Assembly: GCA_965363355.1 (NCBI GenBank)
Contig: CBDTTM010000004.1
Span: forward strand, 1-39,982
Source of the DNA: CBDTTM01 sp965363355
GTDB lineage: Bacteria; Bacillota; Negativicutes; Selenomonadales; Selenomonadaceae
Direction: 5' to 3'
Length of the DNA: 39,982 nt
The translations under genes and the position numbers were made by a program. Each line of letters opens with the position of its first letter. The stretch's first letter is position 1. The notes beneath the pieces are model-generated. The model had not been told where the DNA came from. It saw only the letters and a program-made list of their open reading frames with translations, and ran no database searches. Of this stretch, positions 16,036 to 24,250 are shown one piece after another.

Positions 16036-17952
16036 CTTATTTTTTTCGGGAATGACGGGAATATATAGATAGCTGTTATATTTTCCGCCAAAATGGAAAA
16101 TATGAGTACCTTTATTATGGTTCGGTGGTGTGGTGACGACTTCTGCTGGATTTGCGCATTCCTTACTATTTCCGCCGAGCGTAATCATTTCTGGTGGATT
16201 TTTAGGGTCGAAGGTAAATTGATCTTTGGCGATTTGTATTTTTGCTTCGCCAAAAGGAATGTTAGCTGTAGGCGCTTTATAAGTACCGATTGTCAGACGC
16301 AGGGATTCTCCTTTATGATAGATCATGCCCATAGGCCATATACTGATTTCAACTGGAACGATTTGACCGGGATGAAGAAAATCGGCAGAAGTGTTTTTCA
16401 AATAAGGTTCAGACTCCGTGGATTTTTTTTCATCAAGTGATCGTTGTGAAACGCGTAGCTGGCCTGTGGCTTTTATAGAACCACTTGGCATAGATGAAAT
16501 AGGCTGCCCGTCCTGTCCTAGTTTTTCTACACTGACGGCAAGATCCATATCATTAGCGCCTGAGGCTTCGACCCAAAGGTGAAGTTTCATGTAGCCGGTG
16601 ATTTCTGTGTCTTTATCAAAGGTGTAAATAAAGCTTTCTTGAGAAGCTGCGCTGGAGGTCGGATAACTAAGAATGGTTTCGGTAGAAGGTGCTTCTAAGA
16701 GAAGTTGATGATTCCCGTTGAGATACAATTTTTGATAGGTTGTCCTTGCTAAAGGGAATTCATTTTCTGGTCTATTGATGATATCTTTTCCACCGGGATC
16801 GAGAACTGAGAGGCGTACGCGAGATGTTTTTTGCCAATTATTATCGATTCCTTTTAGATAATGGTCAAAGAATTTGCGTAAATCATCTACATTAGCGGGG
16901 GTATAATAATCGAACCATTCTTGCGTATCATGGACACGCAGCCATTTGTCTTTGGAAGCGATGCCGCGAAACCCGGCAAAGGTTCCGTGGGTATGAACAT
17001 CGTTGGTATAGCTGGCCACCACATAGGCTGGTATATGGATTTTATCGAGCTGCACGCGTTTATCTGCCCAGTAGTCGTTCATGAAAGGGTAATCGACGAT
17101 CATGCGTGGCTGGTTTTCAAGTAGTCCGTTTTTACTGGCAAAGGTTTCATTGATCATTTCGGGGAATTCTGGACCCGGAATGCCACCACGGTTTCCCGCT
17201 TCATGGAAGTGGTCGCAGAAACCTTCCCATGGTGCGATGGCTTTTAGATGAGGAGGTTGTTCAGATGCGATGAACCATTGTGAAACGGTTAGCCACGAAT
17301 TTCCAGACATTCCGACATTTCCATTTGACCAAGGTTGTTTGGCAATCCATTCGATGGTATCGCTGCCATCTTCGGAATCTTGTTTGCCCCAATAATTGAT
17401 ATTTCCCTCGGAAGAATAGGCACCTCGTTTATCAGGATTGATGATCGCATATCCTTGATTTACCCAATATGCAGGATCGGGACCTTCAAAGCGTTCAAGT
17501 CCGGAGGTAGCAGTGATGGGGACCCCAGCTCTGCCGGGAACATCATCGAGCATTTGTCCACCTATTTCTTTACCGTAGGGGCTCCAGGCCATGATAGCTG
17601 GATATTTTCCTTCTTTGACCGGGCGGAAGACATCTGCATATATCTTTGTACCGTCGCGCAGTGTGATGGCGACATCGCGGTCAAGCAGTATGTCACATGG
17701 CAGCGGCATAGCTCCTTCACGGCGAACGGTTCCTGCTTTTAATCGTATGGATTCTTGTTTGAACCCGGGATAGCGTGCTCGGTCAGAACCAATGGATAGG
17801 GCATGACGATAGGGAACAGGGAAATCTTTGCCGGCTGCTGTTTTGGTTAAAATGACAGTATTGTCCGATGGTGCAGTCGCTGTTGCCGTTGGAATGATGG
17901 CAAGAAAGCAGGCAAATAGGGAAAATAGCAAAGAACTTTTATGAAAATTCAT
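16033..17952 (-). CDS. Exported CocE/NonD-family hydrolase (X-Pro dipeptidyl-peptidase S15 type)
   Basis: A 639-residue alpha/beta hydrolase. The first ~27 residues form a signal peptide (basic start, hydrophobic core, then TATATA before the mature part), so the enzyme acts in the periplasm or outside. The domain order is that of the S15/CocE family: strand DGTKIYADVFRP, then the nucleophile elbow GMSGNSWLT with Ser219, then a C-terminal jelly-roll (PADFLHPG..VPVEISIWP). Family members cleave X-Pro peptides, cocaine-like esters or glutaryl amides; the substrate here is unknown. The ATG at 17952 has AAAGGA upstream. It is divergent from a LysR regulator and shares a short intergenic region with it. 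Confidence 0.87.
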   Translation of the reverse strand: MNFHKSSLLFSLFACFLAIIPTATATAPSDNTVILTKTAAGKDFPVPYRHALSIGSDRARYPGFKQESIRLKAGTVRREGAMPLPCDILLDRDVAITLRDGTKIYADVFRPVKEGKYPAIMAWSPYGKEIGGQMLDDVPGRAGVPITATSGLERFEGPDPAYWVNQGYAIINPDKRGAYSSEGNINYWGKQDSEDGSDTIEWIAKQPWSNGNVGMSGNSWLTVSQWFIASEQPPHLKAIAPWEGFCDHFHEAGNRGGIPGPEFPEMINETFASKNGLLENQPRMIVDYPFMNDYWADKRVQLDKIHIPAYVVASYTNDVHTHGTFAGFRGIASKDKWLRVHDTQEWFDYYTPANVDDLRKFFDHYLKGIDNNWQKTSRVRLSVLDPGGKDIINRPENEFPLARTTYQKLYLNGNHQLLLEAPSTETILSYPTSSAASQESFIYTFDKDTEITGYMKLHLWVEASGANDMDLAVSVEKLGQDGQPISSMPSGSIKATGQLRVSQRSLDEKKSTESEPYLKNTSADFLHPGQIVPVEISIWPMGMIYHKGESLRLTIGTYKAPTANIPFGEAKIQIAKDQFTFDPKNPPEMITLGGNSKECANPAEVVTTPPNHNKGTHIFHFGGKYNSYLYIPVIPEKNK

Positions 17953-17986
17953 AGAGTCAATCCTTTCTGATACTTGTATGATGTTA

Positions 17987-18000
17987 TGTAATTAATTACA
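17987..18000. promoter_or_regulatory. Perfect palindrome between the hydrolase and LysR genes
   Basis: TGTAATTAATTACA is a perfect 14-bp palindrome in the 135-bp divergent intergenic region. It is a candidate binding site for the LysR-type regulator encoded on the right, which would fit control of the hydrolase and autoregulation. Confidence 0.5.
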
Positions 18001-18087
18001 ATATAAGTATAAAATCTTTTGTTCTTAGAGAGAAATAGAAATTTTAAGGGTTATTTATGCTGATATGGAATAAATGGAGTTGGAGAT

Positions 18088-18978
18088 ATGAATTTTGATG
18101 AATTGCGATATTTTATGGCTGTGGCGAAGTGCCGAAATTTTACTAAAGCGGCAGAAGAACTGTATATAGCGCAGCCATCGCTTAGCAAAAAAATCAGCAA
18201 GTTGGAACAAATGCTGGGCTGCAAACTCTTTGAACGGACAAAACGACGAGTAGAGCTTACGCCAGCAGGGCATATTTTATTTGCCGAGGGAGATGAGCTG
18301 CTACAACATTTTGACTATGTAATAGAAAAAGTGCTGAAGGTAAAGGATGAGCAGTCAGGACATTTATGTGCAGCTTTTTTAGGTGCTGTGGATGTCGAAT
18401 TTTTGCCACTGATTGAAGCGTTTAAAAAACTTCATGCAGATGTGCGTCTAGAGTTGGTTTCTACAGGATTGAGACAGACGTATCAATTGCTTGACCGAGG
18501 CACTGCGGATATTATCATTACCTTGGATTTTGGTGTTTTTACGATTCCGGATATTAAGGTGAAACCTATTTATACGGAAGGTGTATCTTTAGCGATGCCA
18601 AAAGATCATTGGTTCATAAAAAGTAAGCGCAAGGATTTTTCCTTATTGAAAGATGAAAGATTTTTATTTTTTTCAGCACAAGAATCGCCGCATAGTTATG
18701 AACAGTCGGAGCGAATATGTGCGGCGTGGGGGTTTGCACCGAAGCATAAAAGAGAAGGCAACTCATTAGACTCAGTGCTCTTTTCAATCGGGGCAGGGGA
18801 TGCTATTGCGATTTTACCTGATCATGCCAGACGGTATGCGAATGACAGTGTGTATTTTATGTCCTTGCCTAATGAAAAAGATTCTATAAAAATTATTGCT
18901 GCGTGGAAAAAGAATAATTACAATCCAATGATTGCTCTATTTCTCAATGAATTGAGCAACTTTAAAAGTCATTTATAA
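18088..18978 (+). CDS. LysR-type transcriptional regulator
   Basis: A 296-residue LTTR. The N-terminal winged HTH is standard (FTKAAEELYIAQPSLSKKISKLE, residues about 18-40, then LFERTKRRVELTPAG). A linker helix and a two-lobed periplasmic-binding-like effector domain follow (about 90-290). The ATG follows GGAG. It is divergent from the CocE-type hydrolase across a palindromic site, so it probably activates that gene in response to an unknown ligand. No terminator is evident after it. Confidence 0.92.
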   Translation: MNFDELRYFMAVAKCRNFTKAAEELYIAQPSLSKKISKLEQMLGCKLFERTKRRVELTPAGHILFAEGDELLQHFDYVIEKVLKVKDEQSGHLCAAFLGAVDVEFLPLIEAFKKLHADVRLELVSTGLRQTYQLLDRGTADIIITLDFGVFTIPDIKVKPIYTEGVSLAMPKDHWFIKSKRKDFSLLKDERFLFFSAQESPHSYEQSERICAAWGFAPKHKREGNSLDSVLFSIGAGDAIAILPDHARRYANDSVYFMSLPNEKDSIKIIAAWKKNNYNPMIALFLNELSNFKSHL

Positions 18979-19036
18979 GTGCGTCCCTTCACTTCGATAA
19001 ATGGGGTGGTTTTCAGAGTTTTTTCAGAAATCAATC

Positions 19037-19065
19037 TTGACAATATGATGGGGACAAAGTACTAT
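19037..19065 (+). promoter_or_regulatory. Promoter of the riboswitch-chemoreceptor transcript
   Basis: A consensus TTGACA (19037-19042) and TACTAT (19060-19065) with a 17-bp spacer. The predicted start near 19072 is about 40 nt upstream of the riboswitch aptamer. Confidence 0.75.
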
Positions 19066-19112
19066 AAGAATAGTCTTGAATTTTTGAGATACATGAATAA
19101 CTGGAATGAAAT

Positions 19113-19192
19113 ATGGGCAAACTCATCGAAAGATGAGGACGCAAAGCGATGGGTCTAAGGGTATGTCACACCTAAGATTGCCACGTTGCCAA
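19113..19192 (+). ncRNA. c-di-GMP-I (GEMM) riboswitch aptamer
   Basis: The aptamer follows the GEMM pattern. P1 pairs GGGCAA with TTGCC. The segment GCAAAC leads into stem CTCATC-GAAA-GATGAG, whose GAAA tetraloop is typical. Then come the invariant block GGACGCAAAGC, the start of the second stem GGGTCTAAGG, its partner CCTAAG, and the closing ATTGCCACGTTGCC. This class binds cyclic di-GMP and often controls motility, attachment and chemoreceptor genes, as here. The stretch 18979-19355 holds no gene: it contains this aptamer, its promoter and a terminator. Confidence 0.92.
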
Positions 19193-19215
19193 CTAGCGTA
19201 AGCAAATTGCTGAAT

Positions 19216-19241
19216 ACGACAGGGGCACCTGTCGTTTTTTT
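19216..19241 (+). terminator. Expression-platform terminator of the c-di-GMP riboswitch
   Basis: CGACAGG-GGCA-CCTGTCG (19217-19234) followed by T7, 25 nt after the aptamer and about 115 bp upstream of the chemoreceptor start. This arrangement indicates transcription control by c-di-GMP. Whether the ligand favours termination or readthrough is not resolved; I could not identify a clear antiterminator pairing. Confidence 0.85.
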
Positions 19242-19358
19242 GTATGCAAATATAAGGGATCCGTTATAGGTCTTGGGACTCAGACTGGAAAGGAGATACT
19301 GAAAAATCGGTCGAATCGGTATTATTTTAAAATAGTTTATTATGGAAGGGTTGGCGTG

Positions 19359-21050
19359 ATGCAATTGACAATTGGGAAAAAAATTATGGGGTCGTTTTTG
19401 ATCGTTATTATCACAGTACTTTTAATGAGTGGGTATACTTACTATAAGTTGGGACAGATCAACGAAGAATATCAAGAAGTATCGAAAATCAATATAGAAA
19501 AAATTATATTAGTGGAAGAATTACGCAGTGATATCATCGAAGAATCTACGATGGTTCGGAAGTTCACGATTACAGGCGATGCAGCTGCGATAGATAAATT
19601 CAAGTCATTGAAAGAGAGCTCCGATAAAAAGCTTTCCCGTATGGAAGGTATCTTTGTTACGGAAAAGGCGAAAAAAGCAATTGGTGATTTAAAACCAGCA
19701 AAAGCTGAATATGAAGATTTTGCTGGACAGGCAATTGCTGCTAAACAGCAAAACGATCCGGAAAAACAGATGAAGGTCATCGCGCAAGGGGTTAAGTCCT
19801 ATGATGTAGCGCAGCAAAGAAGCCAGGAATTAGTCGAAATGCTCAAGACATTCATTGATAGTGAGCAGGCGAAAATTGCTGATAAGGCGCGTTCCAACCA
19901 GTTCATGCTGCTCATAATCAATTTGTTTGTCATCGTTCTTTCAGTTGTGATCAGCATCAAGCTCAGCACGGGAATCTCTAGTGTAGTCAAAGAGCTTGTT
20001 CAAGCGGCTAAGGCTATCGCTGATGGCAAGATTACAAGAGAGCGGATACAAGTCAAATCGCAAGATGAGCTGGGAATGCTGGCAGATGCTTTCAATAAAA
20101 TGAAGGACAGTATGCGGACGCTTATTCAAAATGTAGCAAAATCATCTGAGCAGGTAGCCGCGTCATCTGAACAATTGACAGCGAGTGCCAATCAATCAGC
20201 AGAAGCCAGCAATCAAGTAGCAGGTTCAATTACGGAAGTAGCCGAAGGCTCAGAAAAACAGCTGCATGGTACGCAGGAAATTGCCAATATCGTAATGGAA
20301 CGTGCAGCAGAAGTAGAACAATCAACGAGCAATGTCAACTCGGTTCATCAACAATCGAGTCAGGCGGCGCAAGCGGCACAGGCAGGAACTGCTTCGGTAG
20401 AAAAAGCAGTGAAACAGATGGTCCAAATCGAAAAGAATGTAAATCTCTCAGCTGAAGTCGTTGATAAATTAGGGGAACGTTCAAAAGAAATCGGACAGAT
20501 TGTCGATACGATTTCTGGGATTGCGGGGCAGACCAATCTGTTGGCACTCAATGCGGCGATTGAAGCAGCTCGTGCCGGTGAACAAGGCAAAGGCTTTGCA
20601 GTTGTAGCTGAAGAAGTTCGTAAATTGGCAGAGCAATCACAAGAGGCGGCAAAACAAATCGCTTCGTTGATCAGTGAAATCCAAAGTGATACGGATCGAG
20701 CTGTCATTGTGATGAAAGAGGGGCCGCAGCTTGTAAAGACAGGTTCGGCGGTCGTCAATGAAGCTGGCGCGGCTTTTGCGGATATCACGACGCGCATTGA
20801 TGTCATCAACTTGCAGGCCAAGGAAATTGCGGCGGCGATGGAACATTTGGCAGCTGGCAACAATCAATTTGTATCTGCTATTGAGAAAATTGAGGATGTC
20901 AGTAAAAAAGCGGTGGAACAGACACAGACGGTATCGGCAGCAACGCAGGAACAGTCTGCATCTACGGAAGAAATCGCGGCATCTAGCCAATCTTTGGCAA
21001 CGATGGCGGAGCATTTGCGCGAAGAAGTTTCCCGTTTCCAATTGAGCTAA
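19359..21050 (+). CDS. Methyl-accepting chemotaxis protein
   Basis: A 563-residue transmembrane chemoreceptor. TM1 is about residues 9-28, followed by a four-helix-bundle (4HB_MCP-type) sensor domain to about 175, TM2 about 180-200, a HAMP domain to about 250 and the long cytoplasmic coiled coil. The signalling tip holds the conserved TNLLALNAAIEAARAGE and GFAVVAEEVRKLA. Ser/Ala/Gln/Glu-rich heptads on both sides are the methylation regions. No C-terminal CheR-docking pentapeptide is present (ends RFQLS). An in-frame GTG at 19356 directly precedes the ATG; GGAAGGG fits the ATG better. Expression is under the c-di-GMP riboswitch upstream. Confidence 0.93.
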   Translation: MQLTIGKKIMGSFLIVIITVLLMSGYTYYKLGQINEEYQEVSKINIEKIILVEELRSDIIEESTMVRKFTITGDAAAIDKFKSLKESSDKKLSRMEGIFVTEKAKKAIGDLKPAKAEYEDFAGQAIAAKQQNDPEKQMKVIAQGVKSYDVAQQRSQELVEMLKTFIDSEQAKIADKARSNQFMLLIINLFVIVLSVVISIKLSTGISSVVKELVQAAKAIADGKITRERIQVKSQDELGMLADAFNKMKDSMRTLIQNVAKSSEQVAASSEQLTASANQSAEASNQVAGSITEVAEGSEKQLHGTQEIANIVMERAAEVEQSTSNVNSVHQQSSQAAQAAQAGTASVEKAVKQMVQIEKNVNLSAEVVDKLGERSKEIGQIVDTISGIAGQTNLLALNAAIEAARAGEQGKGFAVVAEEVRKLAEQSQEAAKQIASLISEIQSDTDRAVIVMKEGPQLVKTGSAVVNEAGAAFADITTRIDVINLQAKEIAAAMEHLAAGNNQFVSAIEKIEDVSKKAVEQTQTVSAATQEQSASTEEIAASSQSLATMAEHLREEVSRFQLS

Positions 21051-21103
21051 TAGCAATGAATTTAATAGAACCTTGAAAGTCTGATGCAAAGGCTGTGAGG
21101 TAG

Positions 21104-21144
21104 AAAAGAAGGCGAATACCTGTAGTGGAATTCGCCTTCTTTTT
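21104..21144 (+). terminator. Terminator of the chemoreceptor gene
   Basis: A 14-bp stem AAAAGAAGGCGAAT (21104-21117) with ATTCGCCTTCTTTT (21130-21143), ending in a T run. It also works on the opposite strand. Confidence 0.85.
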
Positions 21145-21184
21145 GTTATTTATAAAAGTGATGACAGTTATTGGTTTATTTCAT

Positions 21185-21213
21185 TATACAAGCTTTTCCT
21201 GCGTTGTTATAAT
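21185..21213 (+). promoter_or_regulatory. Promoter of cfa
   Basis: TATACA (21185-21190) and TATAAT (21208-21213) with a 17-bp spacer. The predicted transcript start near 21220 gives a leader of about 105 nt. Confidence 0.6.
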
Positions 21214-21221
21214 AGGGTTAC

Positions 21222-21277
21222 ACTTTCGGCCAAGAATACTCGCAAAACCAACCTGCGACGTATCTTTTGGCCGGAGT
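21222..21277 (+). promoter_or_regulatory. Structured 5' leader hairpin of cfa
   Basis: Just after the predicted start of transcription, 21222-21235 (containing TCGGCCAA) pairs with 21263-21277 (containing TTGGCCGG) over about 11 bp with small bulges. An inner hairpin TCGCA/TGCGA lies at 21240-21258. TTTTATTT follows, so it could be an attenuator or a stabilising leader. It does not match a riboswitch class I recognise. Confidence 0.5.
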
Positions 21278-21325
21278 TTTATTTCATTATAGATATGTTT
21301 TGATCTAGGAAAGAAGTGGACCCTC

Positions 21326-22507
21326 GTGTTTAAAAAAGCAACATTGAAGACTCTTTTTAAATTGTGGAATAAAGGCGGTTTTGCTGTCGTTTTCTGGGAT
21401 GGTGAAGAGGTAAATTACGGCAGTGAAACACCTGCATTCAAGATTATTTTTCATCGGGAACCTAATTTGAGCGATGTGAAAAAGGATCTTATACTTACAT
21501 TAGGCGAAGCCTATATGGATGGAACGATTGATTTTGAAGGTTCTTTAGATGATGTCATTGCAACCATGTTTAAAAACAATGGCAACGAAGCCAAAGTCGA
21601 TTTCCATTTGAATGAATTGAAGCAGCAACTCAATGAAGTCGACGAAGAAATTGAAAGTGAGAATATACATAAGCATTATGATTTAGGCAATGATTTTTTT
21701 GCTTTGTGGTTGGATAAAACCATGTCATATACTTGTGCGTATTTCAAGACAGAACAAGACACACTTGAACAGGCGCAACTGCAAAAAATCGATCATAGTT
21801 TGAAAAAACTGAACTTGAAAGAAAATGAACGCCTTCTCGATATCGGCTGTGGCTGGGGCTGGCTTGTAATAAGGGCTGCACAGCAGTACAAAGTCCATGC
21901 AACAGGAATTACCTTGAGTAAAGAGCAGTGCGATGAAGCTAAGGCTCGTGTGCATAGACTTGGTTTAGATGATCTTGTTGATATTCGATTGATGAATTAT
22001 ATCGATATGGATCCGGCAAAAGATCAGTTTGATAAAATCGTCAGTGTCGGAATGTTTGAACATGTCGGCAAGGAATACCTGCCACTTTATTTGTCCAAGG
22101 TCAATGAGTTACTTAAAGATAAGGGGACATTCTTGCTCCATTCCATTATGGGCAACTTTGAAGCGCCAACTAATGCTTGGATGAAGACATATATTTTCCC
22201 AGGTGGTTACGTGCCTACTTTTAGGGAAACGATGCAGCTTTTACCGGAATTTGATTTCCATGTAATCCATACAGAAAGCTTGCGCCGGCACTATGCAAAA
22301 ACCTTGGAGTGTTGGCATGCCAACTTCCAAGATCACATAGATGAAGTCAGAGAAAAATATGACTCGCGTTTTGTTCGTATGTGGGATCTTTATTTAAGAG
22401 GCTGCGCTTCTGCATTCCGCACAGGCGGCATAGATGTATATCAGTGCCTGTTGACCAAGGGAATCGATAACAGTCAGCCGATGACAGCAAAATACATGTA
22501 TGAATGA
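21326..22507 (+). CDS. cfa: Cyclopropane-fatty-acyl-phospholipid synthase
   Basis: A 393-residue CFA synthase, which transfers a methylene group from S-adenosylmethionine to unsaturated acyl chains of membrane phospholipids. The N-terminal lipid-binding domain (about 1-115) is followed by the catalytic domain starting IHKHYDLGNDFFALWLD. The SAM motif LLDIGCGWGW is near residues 170-180, and MFEHVGKEYLPLY and the C-terminal SLRRHYAKTLECWHANF are conserved. The GTG start at 21326 has only a weak ribosome site (GAAGTGG), so translation may be limiting or controlled by the structured leader. It is a single-gene unit with a strong terminator. Confidence 0.93.
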   Translation: MFKKATLKTLFKLWNKGGFAVVFWDGEEVNYGSETPAFKIIFHREPNLSDVKKDLILTLGEAYMDGTIDFEGSLDDVIATMFKNNGNEAKVDFHLNELKQQLNEVDEEIESENIHKHYDLGNDFFALWLDKTMSYTCAYFKTEQDTLEQAQLQKIDHSLKKLNLKENERLLDIGCGWGWLVIRAAQQYKVHATGITLSKEQCDEAKARVHRLGLDDLVDIRLMNYIDMDPAKDQFDKIVSVGMFEHVGKEYLPLYLSKVNELLKDKGTFLLHSIMGNFEAPTNAWMKTYIFPGGYVPTFRETMQLLPEFDFHVIHTESLRRHYAKTLECWHANFQDHIDEVREKYDSRFVRMWDLYLRGCASAFRTGGIDVYQCLLTKGIDNSQPMTAKYMYE

Positions 22508-22511
22508 TACG

Positions 22512-22561
22512 AAAAAACACCGTTTACGCCATTTCAAACTGGCGCAAACGGTGTTTTTTTG
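22512..22561. terminator. Bidirectional terminator between cfa and ppx
   Basis: ACACCGTTT-CGCCA pairs with TGGCG-AAACGGTGT (one mismatch, 8-nt loop; 22517-22554), flanked by A6 and T7. It serves both convergent genes. Confidence 0.87.
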
Positions 22562-22591
22562 TCGGGAAAAAAGCTGAAGCGTTAGCGAGAT

Positions 22592-24115
22592 TTAACGAGA
22601 GGAAGTTGCATCCACTACTGTAAGCGGCAGGCCAAATTCTTTTTTGAACCATTTTTCATGCTGGGCGAGTGCCTGTTGTTCGATAAGTGCCGGTTCAGTC
22701 GCATGGATTTGTAGAATCGGGGCCCCATTTTTATGGATGCTTGCTTGGACTGTTGAAATGAGCCCCATTTCAGTTGCATCGAGGGTTTCAGCCAGAGCCA
22801 AAAGCAGGGATAGCTTGCGAGCGATGATCCAGTCGGTTGCATCGAGGAGCTCATTGTAAATGGCATTATGAGCAAATTTTTTATTGAGGCCGTTATGCCA
22901 GCCGACGATGACGGCAGTCAGAATTTGTTCGTGATGGGTAAGTCCGAATAAGCTGGCGTTTTCAACCAAATAGGCGCTGTGGCGCGGATGGTTGTAATAG
23001 TTTATGCGTATGCCGATATCATGCAGCAGCGCAGCGACATCGAGTATCGTGCGATCTCGTTTTGAGAGCTGATGCAGGCTTTCCCAGCCATCAAATAGAG
23101 ATAATGCGAGGTCGCGGACGTGCTCGGCATGGGCGGTATTGCCTTCTTCAAGCAGCAAGAGGTTACGTGTACTTTGATGCAGGATATCAAGCGCTTTATC
23201 GGGGGCATAGTGCTCATAGAATAAGCCTGTGCGGACACCGTTGCCACTGACGATGAGGCGATCAGCCTGCGTGATTTCAAAAAGGCAGTGGATAAGGGTA
23301 CTGCCGGCTAAAATAATGTCGGCTCTTTCGTTGTTTAAGCCAGGAATCTTACGGCGCTGGGCATAACTTGATGAAATGATATCATTCCATATTTTTTTGA
23401 AGGATAGATAACCCAAACGATAATTATGCACTTTATTGAAGGGATAATTTTTTTTGCGTTGATCCATTTTCGCTATGTTTCTGGCGGTGCCGCCAATACC
23501 GACAAGCGGAACGGCACAGTTATGCAGCCATGGGACTGCCGCCAGCTTTTTTGTGATGAATTGCATGAGTGTATTGAGTTCTTCGAGAGAGAGTTTGTTT
23601 TGGCTTTTGAATTCTTCGGTCAAGGTTACGGCACCGAGCGGAATGCTGATGGAATGCAGGGCGGTCCTGTCTTTTACGTAAGTCAATTCGATACTGCCAC
23701 CGCCTAGATCAAAAAGGACAGCATTGTCAATATCGATGGTATTTATTGTACCAAGGTAGCCTAAATGGGCTTCTTCGATTCCACTGATCACTTTTACTTC
23801 AATGCCGGTTTCTTGCAATACGTTTCGCAAGAATTTGTCGCCGTTGTCAGCGTTGCGCACGGCTGCTGTTGCTACCGCCAAAATGGTATCCACCTTGAAC
23901 AATTTACACATATGAGCAAATGTATGAAAGGTCCCTAGTGTTCTAGTCAGGGCCTCTCCGCTTAGCTTGCCTGTCTTGGCAATGCTTTCGCCGAGGCGCA
24001 AAGTTTCTTTTTGTTCATAAATGAGATTATATGCACTGTTTTGACAAATGTGAAAAATAATCAAACGACCTGAATTAGATCCTAAATCAATGATGGCGAT
24101 TCTTTTAGACATCAT
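22592..24115 (-). CDS. Ppx/GppA phosphatase with C-terminal HD domain (exopolyphosphatase)
   Basis: A 507-residue protein of the Ppx/GppA family, which hydrolyses polyphosphate and/or converts pppGpp to ppGpp. The actin-like ATPase motifs are intact: IIDLGSNSGRL at the start (Asp10) and LFDLGGGSIEL near residue 145, then GIGGTARN. The C-terminal third is an HD-type domain (AALLHDIGIRINY; HPRHSAYLV). GAGGAG is 5 bases upstream of the first ATG (24115); a second ATG follows directly. It diverges from a degenerate paralogue that is coupled to ppk1, so the cluster handles polyphosphate turnover. Ppx versus GppA specificity is not decided by sequence. Confidence 0.9.
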   Translation of the reverse strand: MMSKRIAIIDLGSNSGRLIIFHICQNSAYNLIYEQKETLRLGESIAKTGKLSGEALTRTLGTFHTFAHMCKLFKVDTILAVATAAVRNADNGDKFLRNVLQETGIEVKVISGIEEAHLGYLGTINTIDIDNAVLFDLGGGSIELTYVKDRTALHSISIPLGAVTLTEEFKSQNKLSLEELNTLMQFITKKLAAVPWLHNCAVPLVGIGGTARNIAKMDQRKKNYPFNKVHNYRLGYLSFKKIWNDIISSSYAQRRKIPGLNNERADIILAGSTLIHCLFEITQADRLIVSGNGVRTGLFYEHYAPDKALDILHQSTRNLLLLEEGNTAHAEHVRDLALSLFDGWESLHQLSKRDRTILDVAALLHDIGIRINYYNHPRHSAYLVENASLFGLTHHEQILTAVIVGWHNGLNKKFAHNAIYNELLDATDWIIARKLSLLLALAETLDATEMGLISTVQASIHKNGAPILQIHATEPALIEQQALAQHEKWFKKEFGLPLTVVDATSSR

Positions 24116-24250
24116 ATCGTCTCCTCTGTGAAGATAATTACGCTTTTATTATACAATATGCAAAGAAGTTTTGCATTTTTATATAAGCAGTTGACAAAGA
24201 AAGCGGGATGGGGCATTCTAGGCATAGAGGTCTTTTTAGGAGGAAATCAC

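Noticed and set aside
20360..20863. Long antisense frame in the chemoreceptor
   Set aside because: An Ala/Ser-rich shadow of the repetitive coiled-coil coding sequence.
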